From Streptomyces sp. SDr-06 (lineage in GTDB: Bacteria; Actinomycetota; Actinomycetes; Streptomycetales; Streptomycetaceae), in assembly GCF_003324565.1 (NCBI RefSeq), contig NZ_QOLA01000018.1:62001-126000 (forward strand): a DNA stretch of 64,000 nt, in the 5' to 3' direction. The notes beneath the pieces are model-generated. The model did not search any database. It saw only the letters and a program-made list of their open reading frames with translations, and was not told the origin of the DNA. A program made the translations under genes and the position numbers. Shown here piece by piece: positions 8,123 through 16,342 of this stretch (within the stretch, counting starts at the first letter, position 1; each line of letters starts with the position of its first letter).

Positions 8123-9004
8123 GTGGCCGAGCAGCACACCCCCCGATCCCTGATCGTGACTCTGTACGGCGCCTACGGGCGCGAGACCTCCGGCTCCCTC
8201 GCGGTGGCCGAACTGATCCGGCTTCTCGCGGCGGTCGGCGTCGACGCGCCCTCCGTGCGCTCGTCGGTGTCCCGGCTCAAACGGCGCGGGCTGCTCGTGG
8301 CGCAGCCCACCGCCGCGGGCGCGGCCGGATACGCGCTGTCCGCCGACGCGCGCCAGCTCCTGGACGACGGCGACCGGCGCATCTACGCCCACCCCTCGCC
8401 GGAGGTCTCCGAGGGCTGGGTGCTCGCGGTGTTCTCCGTCCCCGAGTCCGAACGCAGCAAACGGCACGTGCTGCGCTCACGCCTTGCCGGGCTCGGCTTC
8501 GGCACGGCCGCCCCCGGGGTGTGGCTCGCGCCCGCCCGGCTCCACGACGAGACCCGGCACACTCTGGAGCGGCTCCAACTCGCCCCGTACGTCGAACTGT
8601 TCAGGGGCGAGCACCTCGGCTTCGCGCCCACCGCGGAGGCCGTGGCCCGCTGGTGGGACCTGCCCGCCATCGCCAAGCAGCACGAGGACTTCCTCGACCG
8701 GCACGAACCGGTGCTGCGCACCTGGCAGTCGCGGGCAAAGGCCGCGGCAGGCTCCCCGCCCGCCCCGGACACCGACGCCGAGGCCGCCTACCGCGACTAC
8801 CTCCTCGCCCTCGACTCCTGGCGGCGGCTGCCGTACGCCGACCCGGGACTGCCCGCCGAACTCCTGCCCCGCGACTGGCCGGGAGCGCGCTCCGCCGAGG
8901 TCTTCGGCCACCTGCACGGGCTGCTGCGCGAGGCGGGCGCCGCGTTCGTGCGCGACGCGCTGCCCGGACGCGGGCCGCGGCCGCCTCGTACGATGACGAC
9001 GTGA
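8123..9004 (+). CDS. PaaX family transcriptional repressor
   Basis: 293 residues with the three-part PaaX plan: N-terminal winged helix (LAVAELIRLLAAVGV, then SVRSSVSRLKRRGLL), a central domain starting SEGWVLAVFSVPE, and a C-terminal domain with YRDYLLALDSWRRLP. PaaX proteins repress aryl-CoA catabolic genes and are released by the aryl-CoA product of the ligase. Starts with GTG four bases after the ligase stop, so it is co-expressed with the enzyme that would make its ligand. Its TGA overlaps the GTG of the BlaI gene. Probable operators are the two TGACTGTCGTCA sites at 6448 and 14152. Confidence 0.88.
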   Translation: MAEQHTPRSLIVTLYGAYGRETSGSLAVAELIRLLAAVGVDAPSVRSSVSRLKRRGLLVAQPTAAGAAGYALSADARQLLDDGDRRIYAHPSPEVSEGWVLAVFSVPESERSKRHVLRSRLAGLGFGTAAPGVWLAPARLHDETRHTLERLQLAPYVELFRGEHLGFAPTAEAVARWWDLPAIAKQHEDFLDRHEPVLRTWQSRAKAAAGSPPAPDTDAEAAYRDYLLALDSWRRLPYADPGLPAELLPRDWPGARSAEVFGHLHGLLREAGAAFVRDALPGRGPRPPRTMTT

Positions 9005-9369
9005 CGCAGACGAGGCGCCCCCGCCGGGGGCAGGGCGAGCTGGAGGCGCGGGTGCTCGCGGCGCTGCGGGAGGCGCCGGGTCCGGTGACCGCGGGGTGGG
9101 TGCAGGAGTGGCTCGGCGAGCCGCTCGCCTATACGACCGTGGTGACGATCCTGACCCGGCTGCACACCAAGCAGGCCGTCGCCCGCGAGCGCGCGGGCCG
9201 CTCGTTCGTGTGGACTCCGGCCGACGAGGCGGGGCTCGCGGCCCGCAGGATGCGCAAGGTCCTCGACGCCGAGCGGGACCGGGGCGCGGTGCTCGCCAGC
9301 TTCGTCACCGACCTCTCGCCGGACGACGAGCGACTGCTGCGCGTCCTGCTCGGCGGGGCCGGGGACTGA
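9001..9369 (+). CDS. BlaI/MecI/CopY family transcriptional repressor
   Basis: 122 residues, typical for the family. GTG start at 9001 in a four-base overlap with the PaaX stop (GTGA). N-terminal winged helix with LEARVLAALRE, then the recognition region TTVVTILTRLHTK, followed by a C-terminal dimerisation tail holding the site usually cut by a partner protease. Located directly before an M56 peptidase, as in blaI-blaR1 pairs. Known relatives bind TACA/TGTA dyads; one such dyad lies at 10838-10855 before the terB gene. The coupling to the paaX gene upstream is unusual, because the two regulators belong to unrelated families. Confidence 0.88.
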   Translation: MTQTRRPRRGQGELEARVLAALREAPGPVTAGWVQEWLGEPLAYTTVVTILTRLHTKQAVARERAGRSFVWTPADEAGLAARRMRKVLDAERDRGAVLASFVTDLSPDDERLLRVLLGGAGD

Positions 9370-9373
9370 TCCG

Positions 9374-10321
9374 GTGGGTGTGTTCGTCGTCCTGCCGCTC
9401 GTGCTGCCGCTGACCGCCTGGCCGATCGCCCGCCTGGCCGGCCCGAGGCTGCATCCGCGCACGGCGACGCGCGTCCTGGCGCTGGTCGGCGGGGTGCTCG
9501 CGGTGTGCAGCACGCTGTGTCTGCTCCTCCTCATGGTGGCCGGGACGGCGCAGCTGCCCGGCAATCCGCTGCCGGACGCCTGGGCCGATCCGGAGGTCCG
9601 GGCGGTGGTGCCCTACGACGAGGCGGTCGGCCAGGCGGCCCTGGTCGTGCTGGCCGCCGTCGTCGCCTCCTGCGGTCAACTCCTGTGGCGCCACTGGCGG
9701 GTGAGAGCCGGGGCCACCCGCGCGCTGAACGGGCTCACCCGGGACCGCCGGGCCGTGGTGCCGGACGAGCGCCCTTACGCCTACGCCCTGCCCGGCGGCC
9801 CGCGCGGGCGCGTCGTGGTGTCCAGCGCGATGCTGGAGCTCCTGGACGCCCGCGAACGCAAGGCCCTGATCGCCCACGAGGAAGCACACCTGACCGGGCG
9901 TCACCATCGCTATCTGCTGGTGGCCGGGCTGGCCGCGCGCGCCAACCCGTTCCTGCGCCCGCTGCGCTTCGCCGTGGCGTTCACGGCGGAGCGCTGGGCG
10001 GACGAGGACGCGGCCCGCGCCGTGGGCGACCGCAGGGTGGTGGCGCGGGCGATCGGCAAGGCGGCGCTGGCATCGACCCCGGACCGGCGGCTGCCGCTGC
10101 CCGCCTTCGCGGCGGCGGGCCCGGCGCCCGGACCGGTGCCGCGCAGGGTGGCGGCGCTGCTGCGCCCGGTGCCGCCCGGCCGTGCCTGGCCGCCCGCGGG
10201 GACGGCCGCGGGACTCGCCCTGTGGACCGCCACGGCGGGCGCGGCCGCCTCCGCCCTGTCGTCCGCGAACGCGACGCTGGTCCTGGTCACGGTGCTGAGA
10301 GGCGCGACCGAGGCCCTGTGA
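9374..10321 (+). CDS. M56 family membrane metallopeptidase (BlaR1/MecR1-like, no sensor domain)
   Basis: 315 residues with GTG start at 9374, five bases after the BlaI stop. Hydrophobic segments near residues 5-22 and 35-57, one near 85-103, and a last one near 270-300 frame a cytoplasmic protease domain with the zinc motif HEEAH (His168-His172). The family cuts the cognate BlaI repressor when the cell-envelope signal arrives. There is no C-terminal penicillin-binding domain, so this is the short Streptomyces type whose signal is unknown. Convergent with terB, with only 33 bases between the stops. Confidence 0.82.
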   Translation: MGVFVVLPLVLPLTAWPIARLAGPRLHPRTATRVLALVGGVLAVCSTLCLLLLMVAGTAQLPGNPLPDAWADPEVRAVVPYDEAVGQAALVVLAAVVASCGQLLWRHWRVRAGATRALNGLTRDRRAVVPDERPYAYALPGGPRGRVVVSSAMLELLDARERKALIAHEEAHLTGRHHRYLLVAGLAARANPFLRPLRFAVAFTAERWADEDAARAVGDRRVVARAIGKAALASTPDRRLPLPAFAAAGPAPGPVPRRVAALLRPVPPGRAWPPAGTAAGLALWTATAGAAASALSSANATLVLVTVLRGATEAL

Positions 10322-10354
10322 CCCGGGGGCCGGCCCCGGCGCGGGGCGCGGCGC

Positions 10355-10810
10355 CTACAGGTCGAACTCCACCGGCGACAGACCGAGGGCGTAGCAGGCC
10401 TCGCGGACGACGGCCTGCTCGGTCTTGTCGAAGTCGCCGTCCGCGCCGCCGATGACGATGCCTATCTGGATGACGGCACGCGCCTCGGCGGGCTTCTTCT
10501 TCGCCTTGGCGACCTCCTGGAGCAGGCCCACCTTGCCGAAGTCGAAGTCGGCGGCCAGCTTGTCGAGTCCCTCGTCGAAGCGGCGCTGCAGGTCGGCGGC
10601 CGGGAAGTTCTGCAGCACCTCGTTGGAGGCGATGAGCTGGGCCACCCGGCGCCGCTCGGTCGCGTCGATGGTGCCGTCCGCGGCGGCGACCAGGGCACAC
10701 ATCGCCATGCTGGCGTCGCGGAAGGCGCCGCTCTTCAGGTCGTTCTTCTTGGCCACGAGCTGCGTCTGCATCGTCGTGGCGGATTCCTTGAGGCGGTCCC
10801 AGAGGGCCAT
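10355..10810 (-). CDS. terB: TerB-like tellurite resistance family protein
   Basis: 151 residues, acidic, mostly helical. TerB features are AMCALVAAADGTID and IGGADGDFDKTEQ, two acidic loops that bind divalent metal in solved TerB structures, and the closing YALGLSPVEFDL. TerB belongs to the ter stress-response system of many bacteria, but its molecular role is not established. No terC/terD/terZ genes are next to it. The start ATG lies 28 bases from a strong TACA/TGTA dyad (10838-10855) that resembles BlaI-type operators, which would tie it to the convergent blaI-M56 pair. Confidence 0.85.
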   Translation of the reverse strand: MALWDRLKESATTMQTQLVAKKNDLKSGAFRDASMAMCALVAAADGTIDATERRRVAQLIASNEVLQNFPAADLQRRFDEGLDKLAADFDFGKVGLLQEVAKAKKKPAEARAVIQIGIVIGGADGDFDKTEQAVVREACYALGLSPVEFDL

Positions 10811-10837
10811 GGTGCTTCTCCATGCATGTCGTCAAAC

Positions 10838-10855
10838 TTCTACAGCACTGTAGAA
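10838..10855. promoter_or_regulatory. Perfect dyad TTCTACAG-CA-CTGTAGAA upstream of terB, BlaI-like operator candidate
   Basis: Eight-base arms match perfectly around a CA centre. The core TACA/TGTA pair is the element recognised by BlaI/MecI repressors, though here the two halves are four bases apart whereas the mec-type sites I recall have two. It lies 28 bases before the terB start, a normal place for a repressor site. A BlaI repressor is encoded 1.5 kb away. Confidence 0.5.
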
Positions 10856-10943
10856 ACTGACGGCCGGTGCGAATGGTTCCCGGGGGACGCCGGAGATTTC
10901 CGGGACCTGTCGGGGCCGGTGGCGGCGGAGCGCTGTCGGGGTG

Positions 10944-13241
10944 TCAGTCGAGGGTGAGGCGCGGCCTCGGCGCGTCCGTGCGGCCGGTCGGCGGTTTGCG
11001 GCTGCCCGCCCGGTAGGGCAGCGGCCAGGGCGCGCCGGGGCCCGCGTAGTCCTGCTCGGCCGCGGCGTGCAGGGTCCAGTGCGGGTCGTACAGGTGCGGG
11101 CGGGCGAGCGCGCACAGGTCCGTGCGACCGGCCAGGAGCAGGGAGTTGACGTCGTCCCAGGAAGAGATGGCGCCGACCGCGACGACCGGGATGCCGAGCG
11201 TGTTGCGGATCCGGTCGGCGAAGGGGGTCTGGTACGAGCGGCCGTACTCGGGGCGCTCGTCGGGGACGACCTGGCCGGTGGAGACGTCGATGGCGTCGGC
11301 GCCGTGCACGGCGAAGGCCCGCGCGATCTCGACGGCGTCCTCGGCGCTCGTGCCGCCCTTGGCCCAGTCGGTCGCGGAGACGCGGACCGTCATGGGCCGG
11401 TCCCCGGGCCAGCACGCGCGCACCGCGTCGAAGACTTCGAGGGGGAAGCGCAGCCGGTTGGCGAGGGAACCGCCGTAGGCGTCGGTCCGCTGGTTGGTGA
11501 GCGGGGAGAGGAATCCGGAGAGCAGGTAGCCGTGGGCGCAGTGCAGTTCGAGGAGGTCGAAGCCGCAGTCGGCGGCCCGCCGGGCGGCGGCCGTGAACTG
11601 CTCGCGCACAGCGGTGAGTCCCGCGCGGTCCAGCGCGTGCGGGACCTGGTTGACGCCCGGGCGGTACGGGAGCGGGGAAGCGGCGGCCAGGGGCCAGTTG
11701 CCGGTGTCCAGCGGCTGGTCGATGCCGTCCCACATGAGCCGGGTGGAACCCTTGCGTCCGGAGTGGCCGAGCTGGATGCCGAAGGCGGTGCCGGGGGCCT
11801 GGTGGTGGACGAAGTCGGCGATCCGCCGCCAGGCCCCGGCCTGTTCGGCGGTGTAGAGGCCGGCGCAGCCGGGCGTGATGCGGCCCTCGGGGCTCACGCA
11901 CACCATCTCGGTCATGACCAGGCCCGCCCCGCCCAGCGCCCGCGCGCCCAGATGCACGAGGTGGAAGTCGCCCGGGACGCCGTCCACGGCGGAGTACATG
12001 TCCATGGGCGAGACGACCACGCGGTTCCTCAGTTCGAGACCGCGCAGCCGGAAGGGGGTGAACATGGGCGGGGTGCCCGGCGGGCAGCCGAATTCCCGCT
12101 CGACGGTGTCGGTGAAGGCGGGATCGCGCAGCCGCAGGTTGTCGTGGGTGACCCGGCGGCTGCGGGTGAGGAGGTTGAAGGCGAACTGCCGCGGCGGCTG
12201 GTCGAGATAGTGCCCCAGCTCCTCGAACCAGCGCAGGCTGGCGGCGGCCGCCCGCTGCGTCGACTCGACGACGGGCCGGCGCTCGCTCTCGTACGCGGCG
12301 AGGGCCGCGGGCAGGTCGGGCTGCTCCTCGACGCAGGCGGCCAGCGCCAGGGCGTCCTCGACGGCCAGCTTGGTGCCGGAGCCGATGGAGAAGTGGGCGG
12401 TGTGGGCCGCGTCGCCGAGCAGCACCGTGTTCCCGTACGACCAGCGGTCGTTGACGACGGTGCGGAAGGCGGTCCATGCGGACTTGTTGCCGCGCAGGGG
12501 CCGTCCGCCGAGGGCGTCGGTGAAGATCTTGGCGCAGTAGTCGGCGGAGGCGCCCTCGTCGAGCGCGTCGAATCCGGCAGCCGCCCACACCTCTTCGCGC
12601 ATTTCCACGATGACGGTGGAGGAGTCGGCGCAGTAGGGGTATCCGTGCAGTTGCATCACGCCGTGTTCGGTCTCGGCGATCTCGAAGCGGAAGGCGTCGA
12701 AGGCGAAGTCGGCGGCGAGCCAGATGTAGCGGCAGCGGTGCCGGGTGATCCGGGGCGCGAAGTGGGCCGCGTGCGCCTCCCGGGTCGGGCTGTGCACCCC
12801 GTCGGCCGCGACCACCAGGTCGTACGCGGAGGCGAGTTCCGCGGCGGGTGGCGCCCCGGCTCGCAGGCGCAGGTCGACGCCGAGGGAGTGGCAGCGCTCG
12901 TGCAGGATCTCCAGGAGCCTGCGCCGTCCGAGCGCCGCGAAGCCGTGCCCGCCGGAGGTGAGCGTGCGCCCGCGGTGCACGATGTCGATGTCGTCCCAGC
13001 GGACGAACTCCGCGCGCAGCGCCTGGTAGACGGCCGGGTCGGCGTGTTCGATGCCGCCGAGGGTCTCGTCGGAGAGCACCACTCCGAAGCCGAAGGTGTC
13101 GTCGGGGGCGTTGCGCTCCCACAGCGTGATGGCGCGTGCGGGGTCGAGCCGCTTGAGCAGGGCGGCGGCGTAGAGCCCGCCGGGGCCGCCGCCGATGACC
13201 GCGATCCGCAGTGGGGCGCGCGCCGCTTCCGGGCGCGGCAT
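10944..13241 (-). CDS. Bifunctional 2-aminobenzoyl-CoA monooxygenase/reductase-type flavoprotein
   Basis: 765 residues in two parts. Residues 1 to about 380 form a salicylate-hydroxylase-type FAD monooxygenase: dinucleotide site VIGGGPGGLYAA, FAD motif GDAAHTAHFSIG, then KLAVEDA. From about residue 385 an Old-Yellow-Enzyme FMN barrel follows (MFTPFRLRGLELRNR, then HLGARALGGAGLVMTEM, HCAHGYLL, DAYGGSLANR). This exact fusion is the hallmark of 2-aminobenzoyl-CoA monooxygenase/reductase of Azoarcus evansii, which hydroxylates and reduces the ring in one pass. It starts three bases after the enoyl-CoA hydratase stop. An alternative in-frame ATG at 13259 would overlap the hydratase; the 13241 start has AGGGA 8 bases upstream. 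Related salicylyl-CoA 5-hydroxylases share the fusion and are the main alternative. Confidence 0.85.
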   Translation of the reverse strand: MPRPEAARAPLRIAVIGGGPGGLYAAALLKRLDPARAITLWERNAPDDTFGFGVVLSDETLGGIEHADPAVYQALRAEFVRWDDIDIVHRGRTLTSGGHGFAALGRRRLLEILHERCHSLGVDLRLRAGAPPAAELASAYDLVVAADGVHSPTREAHAAHFAPRITRHRCRYIWLAADFAFDAFRFEIAETEHGVMQLHGYPYCADSSTVIVEMREEVWAAAGFDALDEGASADYCAKIFTDALGGRPLRGNKSAWTAFRTVVNDRWSYGNTVLLGDAAHTAHFSIGSGTKLAVEDALALAACVEEQPDLPAALAAYESERRPVVESTQRAAAASLRWFEELGHYLDQPPRQFAFNLLTRSRRVTHDNLRLRDPAFTDTVEREFGCPPGTPPMFTPFRLRGLELRNRVVVSPMDMYSAVDGVPGDFHLVHLGARALGGAGLVMTEMVCVSPEGRITPGCAGLYTAEQAGAWRRIADFVHHQAPGTAFGIQLGHSGRKGSTRLMWDGIDQPLDTGNWPLAAASPLPYRPGVNQVPHALDRAGLTAVREQFTAAARRAADCGFDLLELHCAHGYLLSGFLSPLTNQRTDAYGGSLANRLRFPLEVFDAVRACWPGDRPMTVRVSATDWAKGGTSAEDAVEIARAFAVHGADAIDVSTGQVVPDERPEYGRSYQTPFADRIRNTLGIPVVAVGAISSWDDVNSLLLAGRTDLCALARPHLYDPHWTLHAAAEQDYAGPGAPWPLPYRAGSRKPPTGRTDAPRPRLTLD

Positions 13242-13243
13242 CG

Positions 13244-14071
13244 CTAGCGTCCCTGCCATTTCGGGGGCCGCTTCTCGGTGAAGGCCGCGTGGAACTCGGC
13301 GTAGTCCTCGCCGTTCATCAGCAGCGCCTGGGTGGCCGCGTCCAGTTCGACGGAGGCCGCGAGCGGCATGTCGAGCTCCGCGGTGAGCAGCGCCTTGGTC
13401 TGGGCGTGGGCGAGGGCGGGGCCGTCGGCGAGGCGGCGGGCGAGTTCGGCGGCGCGTTCGTCCGCGCGGCCCTCGTCCGTCAACTCGCTGAGCAGGCCGA
13501 TCCGTTCGGCCTCGGGGGCGCGGACGGGCTCGCCGAGCATGAGCAGCCGGGTGGCGTGGCCGAGGCCGACGACGCGGGGCAGCAGATAGGCCGCGCCCAT
13601 GTCGCCGCCCGACAGACCCACCTTCGTGAACAGGAAGGCGAACCGCGCGGAGGGGTCGGCGATGCGGAAGTCGGCGGCGAGGGCGAGCACCGCGCCCGCG
13701 CCGGCCGCGACGCCGTGCAGCGCGGCGATCACCGGGAAGGGGCACTCCCGGATGGCGCGGACGACCTGGCCGGTCATGCGGTTGAAGTCCAGGAGCTCGG
13801 CGGTGTTCATCGACAGGGTGGCGCCGATGATGTCGTCGACGTCGCCGCCCGAGCAGAACCCGCGCCCCGCACCGGCCAGGACCAGGGCGCGCACGGAGCG
13901 CTCCCGCGACAGCTCGGCGAGCAGGTCGCGCAGGTCGGCGTAGGCACCGAAGGTCAGCGCGTTGAGCTTCTCCGGCCGGGCGAGGGTGACGGTCGCGACG
14001 CCGTCGTCCACCGAGAGCCGCAGATGGCGCCAGTGTTCGGTGGGCGACGCGGAGCTGGGAAAGGGGCTCAT
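13244..14071 (-). CDS. Enoyl-CoA hydratase/isomerase family protein
   Basis: 275 residues, a crotonase fold. Visible oxyanion-hole segments are ALVLAGAGRGFCSGGDVDD and ALHGVAAGAGAVLALAADF, followed by GLSGGDMGAAYLLPR; the C-terminal helices end EKRPPKWQGR. One of the two usual glutamates is replaced by an Asp-rich loop, so isomerase or hydrolase activity is possible as well as hydration. It is the first gene of the operon with the aminobenzoyl-CoA monooxygenase, and the TGACTGTCGTCA dyad (14152-14163) sits about 80 bp before its start. Probable role: beta-oxidation-like processing of the dearomatised acyl-CoA. Confidence 0.87.
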   Translation of the reverse strand: MSPFPSSASPTEHWRHLRLSVDDGVATVTLARPEKLNALTFGAYADLRDLLAELSRERSVRALVLAGAGRGFCSGGDVDDIIGATLSMNTAELLDFNRMTGQVVRAIRECPFPVIAALHGVAAGAGAVLALAADFRIADPSARFAFLFTKVGLSGGDMGAAYLLPRVVGLGHATRLLMLGEPVRAPEAERIGLLSELTDEGRADERAAELARRLADGPALAHAQTKALLTAELDMPLAASVELDAATQALLMNGEDYAEFHAAFTEKRPPKWQGR

Positions 14072-14151
14072 CTCGGTGCGGCCTCCTTCGGCGGGACGGC
14101 CGGTGCCGCCGCTGCTTCTGCTGCCTGCCCGTCGAAGGTATCACCCTTACG

Positions 14152-14163
14152 TGACTGTCGTCA
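14152..14163. promoter_or_regulatory. Second TGACTGTCGTCA dyad, probable PaaX operator
   Basis: The 12-bp core is identical to 6448-6459, and here the arms extend to GTGAC-tgtc-GTCAC. In both places CGATACGC follows nearby (14172-14179 and 6466-6473). It lies between the hydratase gene and the divergent anti-sigma-like ATPase. Recurrence in two promoter regions of one predicted pathway supports a shared regulator, most simply the PaaX protein at 8123. Confidence 0.55.
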
Positions 14164-14343
14164 CGAGTACGCGATACGCCCGCCGGGCGGGCCAGAGGCC
14201 AAGGTCCCGGATGCCGATGCCCCAGGGCCCGGCCGCCCCCGACGGGGTCCTCTACCGGGTCGCGGTCCCCGGTTCGTAAGGTTGAAAGCAGGACGACCTC
14301 ACACGACCGAGGCGCCTCACGCGACCCGAACGGAACTCCCGCC

Positions 14344-14784
14344 GTGCCCGACCCCAGCGGTCCCGCCCCCGACGCCACGCCGACCGCCTGGCGCATCGCG
14401 CTGCCCCACACGACGGCCGCGGTGCCCATCGCCCGCGCCCTGGTGCGCACCGCGCTCGCGGACATCGACGCGCCCGCCGACAGCGACACCGCCGAGCTGC
14501 TCACCGCGGAGCTCGTCGCCAACGCCGTCGAGCACACCGCGGGCGAGGCGCCGATCGAGCTGGTGGTGGAACTCCTCGCGACCGGCTGCCAGGTCGAGGT
14601 GCACGACGGCTCGCCCCTGCCGCCGGGCGATCTCTCGTCCCCGCAGGCGGCCGCCGTGCCGGACCCCTGGCAGGAGCACGGCCGCGGCCTGCTCCTCATC
14701 CGCACCCTGAGTTCGGCCTGCGGCCACCGCCCCACCGCGCACGGCAAGGCGGTCTGGTTCACGCTGCGGGGCCGTCCGGGCTGA
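14344..14784 (+). CDS. RsbW-like ATP-binding protein (HATPase_c, anti-sigma-factor-type kinase)
   Basis: 146 residues with a single GHKL ATPase domain: N-box ELVANAVEH near residue 57, a reduced G1 motif VEVHDGSPL, and the glycine loop HGRGLLLIRTL. Such small proteins in Streptomyces bind sigma factors or phosphorylate anti-anti-sigma proteins. No cognate sigma or anti-anti-sigma gene is next to it, so its target is unknown. The GTG start was chosen because no upstream in-frame ATG fits. The last 26 bases overlap the end of the convergent APC permease gene. Confidence 0.8.
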   Translation: MPDPSGPAPDATPTAWRIALPHTTAAVPIARALVRTALADIDAPADSDTAELLTAELVANAVEHTAGEAPIELVVELLATGCQVEVHDGSPLPPGDLSSPQAAAVPDPWQEHGRGLLLIRTLSSACGHRPTAHGKAVWFTLRGRPG

Positions 14785-16201
14785 CGAGCCGCGAGCGGCC
14801 GCGCCCGTAGCAGGCGTACACCGCCAGTCCGGCCAGCAGGAACACGGCGAACTGGAGCCAGGTCGCCCAGCCGGTCCCGTACATCAGATAGAGGCAGAAG
14901 CCGACGCCCAGGACCGGGCTGACGGGGTAGAACGGCACCCGGAACGAGCGCTTGAGGTCCGGCTCGGCGCGGCGCAGCGCGACGACGGCCAGGTTCACGA
15001 CGGCCATGACGGCCAGCGTGCCGATCGTCGTCAGGTTGACCACCGCGTCCAGGGAGGCGAACGCGGCCGGGACCGCGAAGACCAGCGCCACGATCCAGGT
15101 GTTGGCGACCGGGGTCGCGGTCCTCGGCGAGACCCGTTCGAAGACCCGCGGCACGAGCCCGTCGCGGGACATCGACAGCAGGATGCGGGTCTGGCCGTAC
15201 ATCACGGCGAGCACCACGGACGCGATCGCGACGACCGCGCCGAACGCGATGACACCGCCGCCGAACGTCGAGTCGGTGACGTGGTCGACGATCAGGGAGA
15301 GCGCGGCGGGCTTGTCGCCGACGGCGTCCGCGCCGAGCCCGCCGATCGCGGCCACGGCGACCGCGCAGTAGAGCAGGGTGACCAGGCCGATACAGATCAT
15401 GATCGCTATCGGCACGTTCTTGCGCGGATTCTTCACTTCCTCGCCCGCCGTGGTGATCGCGTCGAAGCCGATGTAGGAGAAGAAGGCCAGCGAGGCGCCC
15501 GCGGTGACCCCGCCCGCGCCGTGCGTGGCGAACGGCGAGAGGTGGCCCGCCTCGAACGCCGTGAACGCGACGGCCAGGAACAGCAGCAGGATCCCGATCT
15601 TGAGCACGGCCATCGCGGCGGTGGCCCGCGCGCTCTCCCGCACGCCTCGCACCAGGAGCGTCGCGGCGAGCAGGATGACGACGACGGCCGGAAGGTTGAT
15701 CACCCCGCCGTCGCCCGGGCCCGCGGAGAGCGCGGCCGGCAGCTGCCACCCGACGAGGCTGTTGAGGAGTTCGTTCAGGTACTGGCTCCAGCCGACCGCG
15801 ACCGCGGACACCGAGACGCCGTACTCCAGGAGCAGGCACCAGCCCGTCAGGAACGCGACGCGCTCGCCGAGCGTGGCGTAGGCGAAGGAGTACGAGGAGC
15901 CGGAGACCGGGATCGCGCCGCCGAGCTCGGCGAAGGAGAACGCGGTGAACACACAGGTGACGGCCGCGAGCACGAAGGAGAGGACCACGGCGGGACCGGC
16001 CTTGGCGACGCTGTCGGAGAGCCCGACGAAGATCCCGGTGCCCACGATCGCGCCGACGCCGAAGCACACGAGCTGGAAGAGCCCCATGGTGCGGCGCAGA
16101 CCGTGGCCTTCGAGGTCCGCGCCGGATTCGGCGATCAGCTGCCGCGGCGGTTTGATCCGCAGCGCTGCGGGAGGGCGGGGGGCGGGGTGGGGGCGCCGCA
16201 T
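14759..16201 (-). CDS. APC family amino acid permease (cationic amino acid transporter type)
   Basis: 480 residues from the ATG at 16201, with about 12 hydrophobic segments. The first segment carries the APC signature VGAIVGTGIF; later come SFAELGGAIPVSGSSYSFAYATLGE and SYIGFDAITTAGEEVKNP split across segments 2-6, as in CAT/YfnA-type permeases. Integral to the cytoplasmic membrane. It follows the arginine deiminase and ornithine carbamoyltransferase genes on the same strand, so arginine/ornithine uptake or exchange is likely. However, a strong terminator (16252-16286) stands between carbamoyltransferase and permease, so the permease must have its own promoter or be read through. Confidence 0.85.
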   Translation of the reverse strand: MRRPHPAPRPPAALRIKPPRQLIAESGADLEGHGLRRTMGLFQLVCFGVGAIVGTGIFVGLSDSVAKAGPAVVLSFVLAAVTCVFTAFSFAELGGAIPVSGSSYSFAYATLGERVAFLTGWCLLLEYGVSVSAVAVGWSQYLNELLNSLVGWQLPAALSAGPGDGGVINLPAVVVILLAATLLVRGVRESARATAAMAVLKIGILLLFLAVAFTAFEAGHLSPFATHGAGGVTAGASLAFFSYIGFDAITTAGEEVKNPRKNVPIAIMICIGLVTLLYCAVAVAAIGGLGADAVGDKPAALSLIVDHVTDSTFGGGVIAFGAVVAIASVVLAVMYGQTRILLSMSRDGLVPRVFERVSPRTATPVANTWIVALVFAVPAAFASLDAVVNLTTIGTLAVMAVVNLAVVALRRAEPDLKRSFRVPFYPVSPVLGVGFCLYLMYGTGWATWLQFAVFLLAGLAVYACYGRGRSRLVSPDGPAA

Positions 16202-16251
16202 GGGGTGGTTCTCATTCCTGGTCGCACACGCCGGCCGGGCAGGGCCATACG

Positions 16252-16286
16252 CAAAAGAAAGCGGGGTCCGAGCGCACTCGGACCCC
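16252..16286 (-). terminator. Intrinsic terminator between argF/arcB and the permease gene
   Basis: Perfect 10-bp stem: CTCGGACCCC (16277-16286) pairs with GGGGTCCGAG (16263-16272) around a four-base loop. Read leftward, the stem is followed by a T-rich run (CTTTCTTTT, 16252-16260), which is rare and strong for Streptomyces. It ends the arginine deiminase-carbamoyltransferase transcript or attenuates entry into the permease gene. Confidence 0.85.
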
Positions 16287-16342
16287 ACCAAGAGGCGACA
16301 TAGTAGCCACCTCGCCGCATGTTCACCCAATCGAGCGCATTC

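Noticed and set aside
10944..16067. A 1707-codon leftward open frame
   Set aside because: Only the part up to 13241 is coding (the monooxygenase fusion). The rest runs antisense to the ATPase gene and out of frame through the hydratase and permease genes; high GC keeps such frames open.
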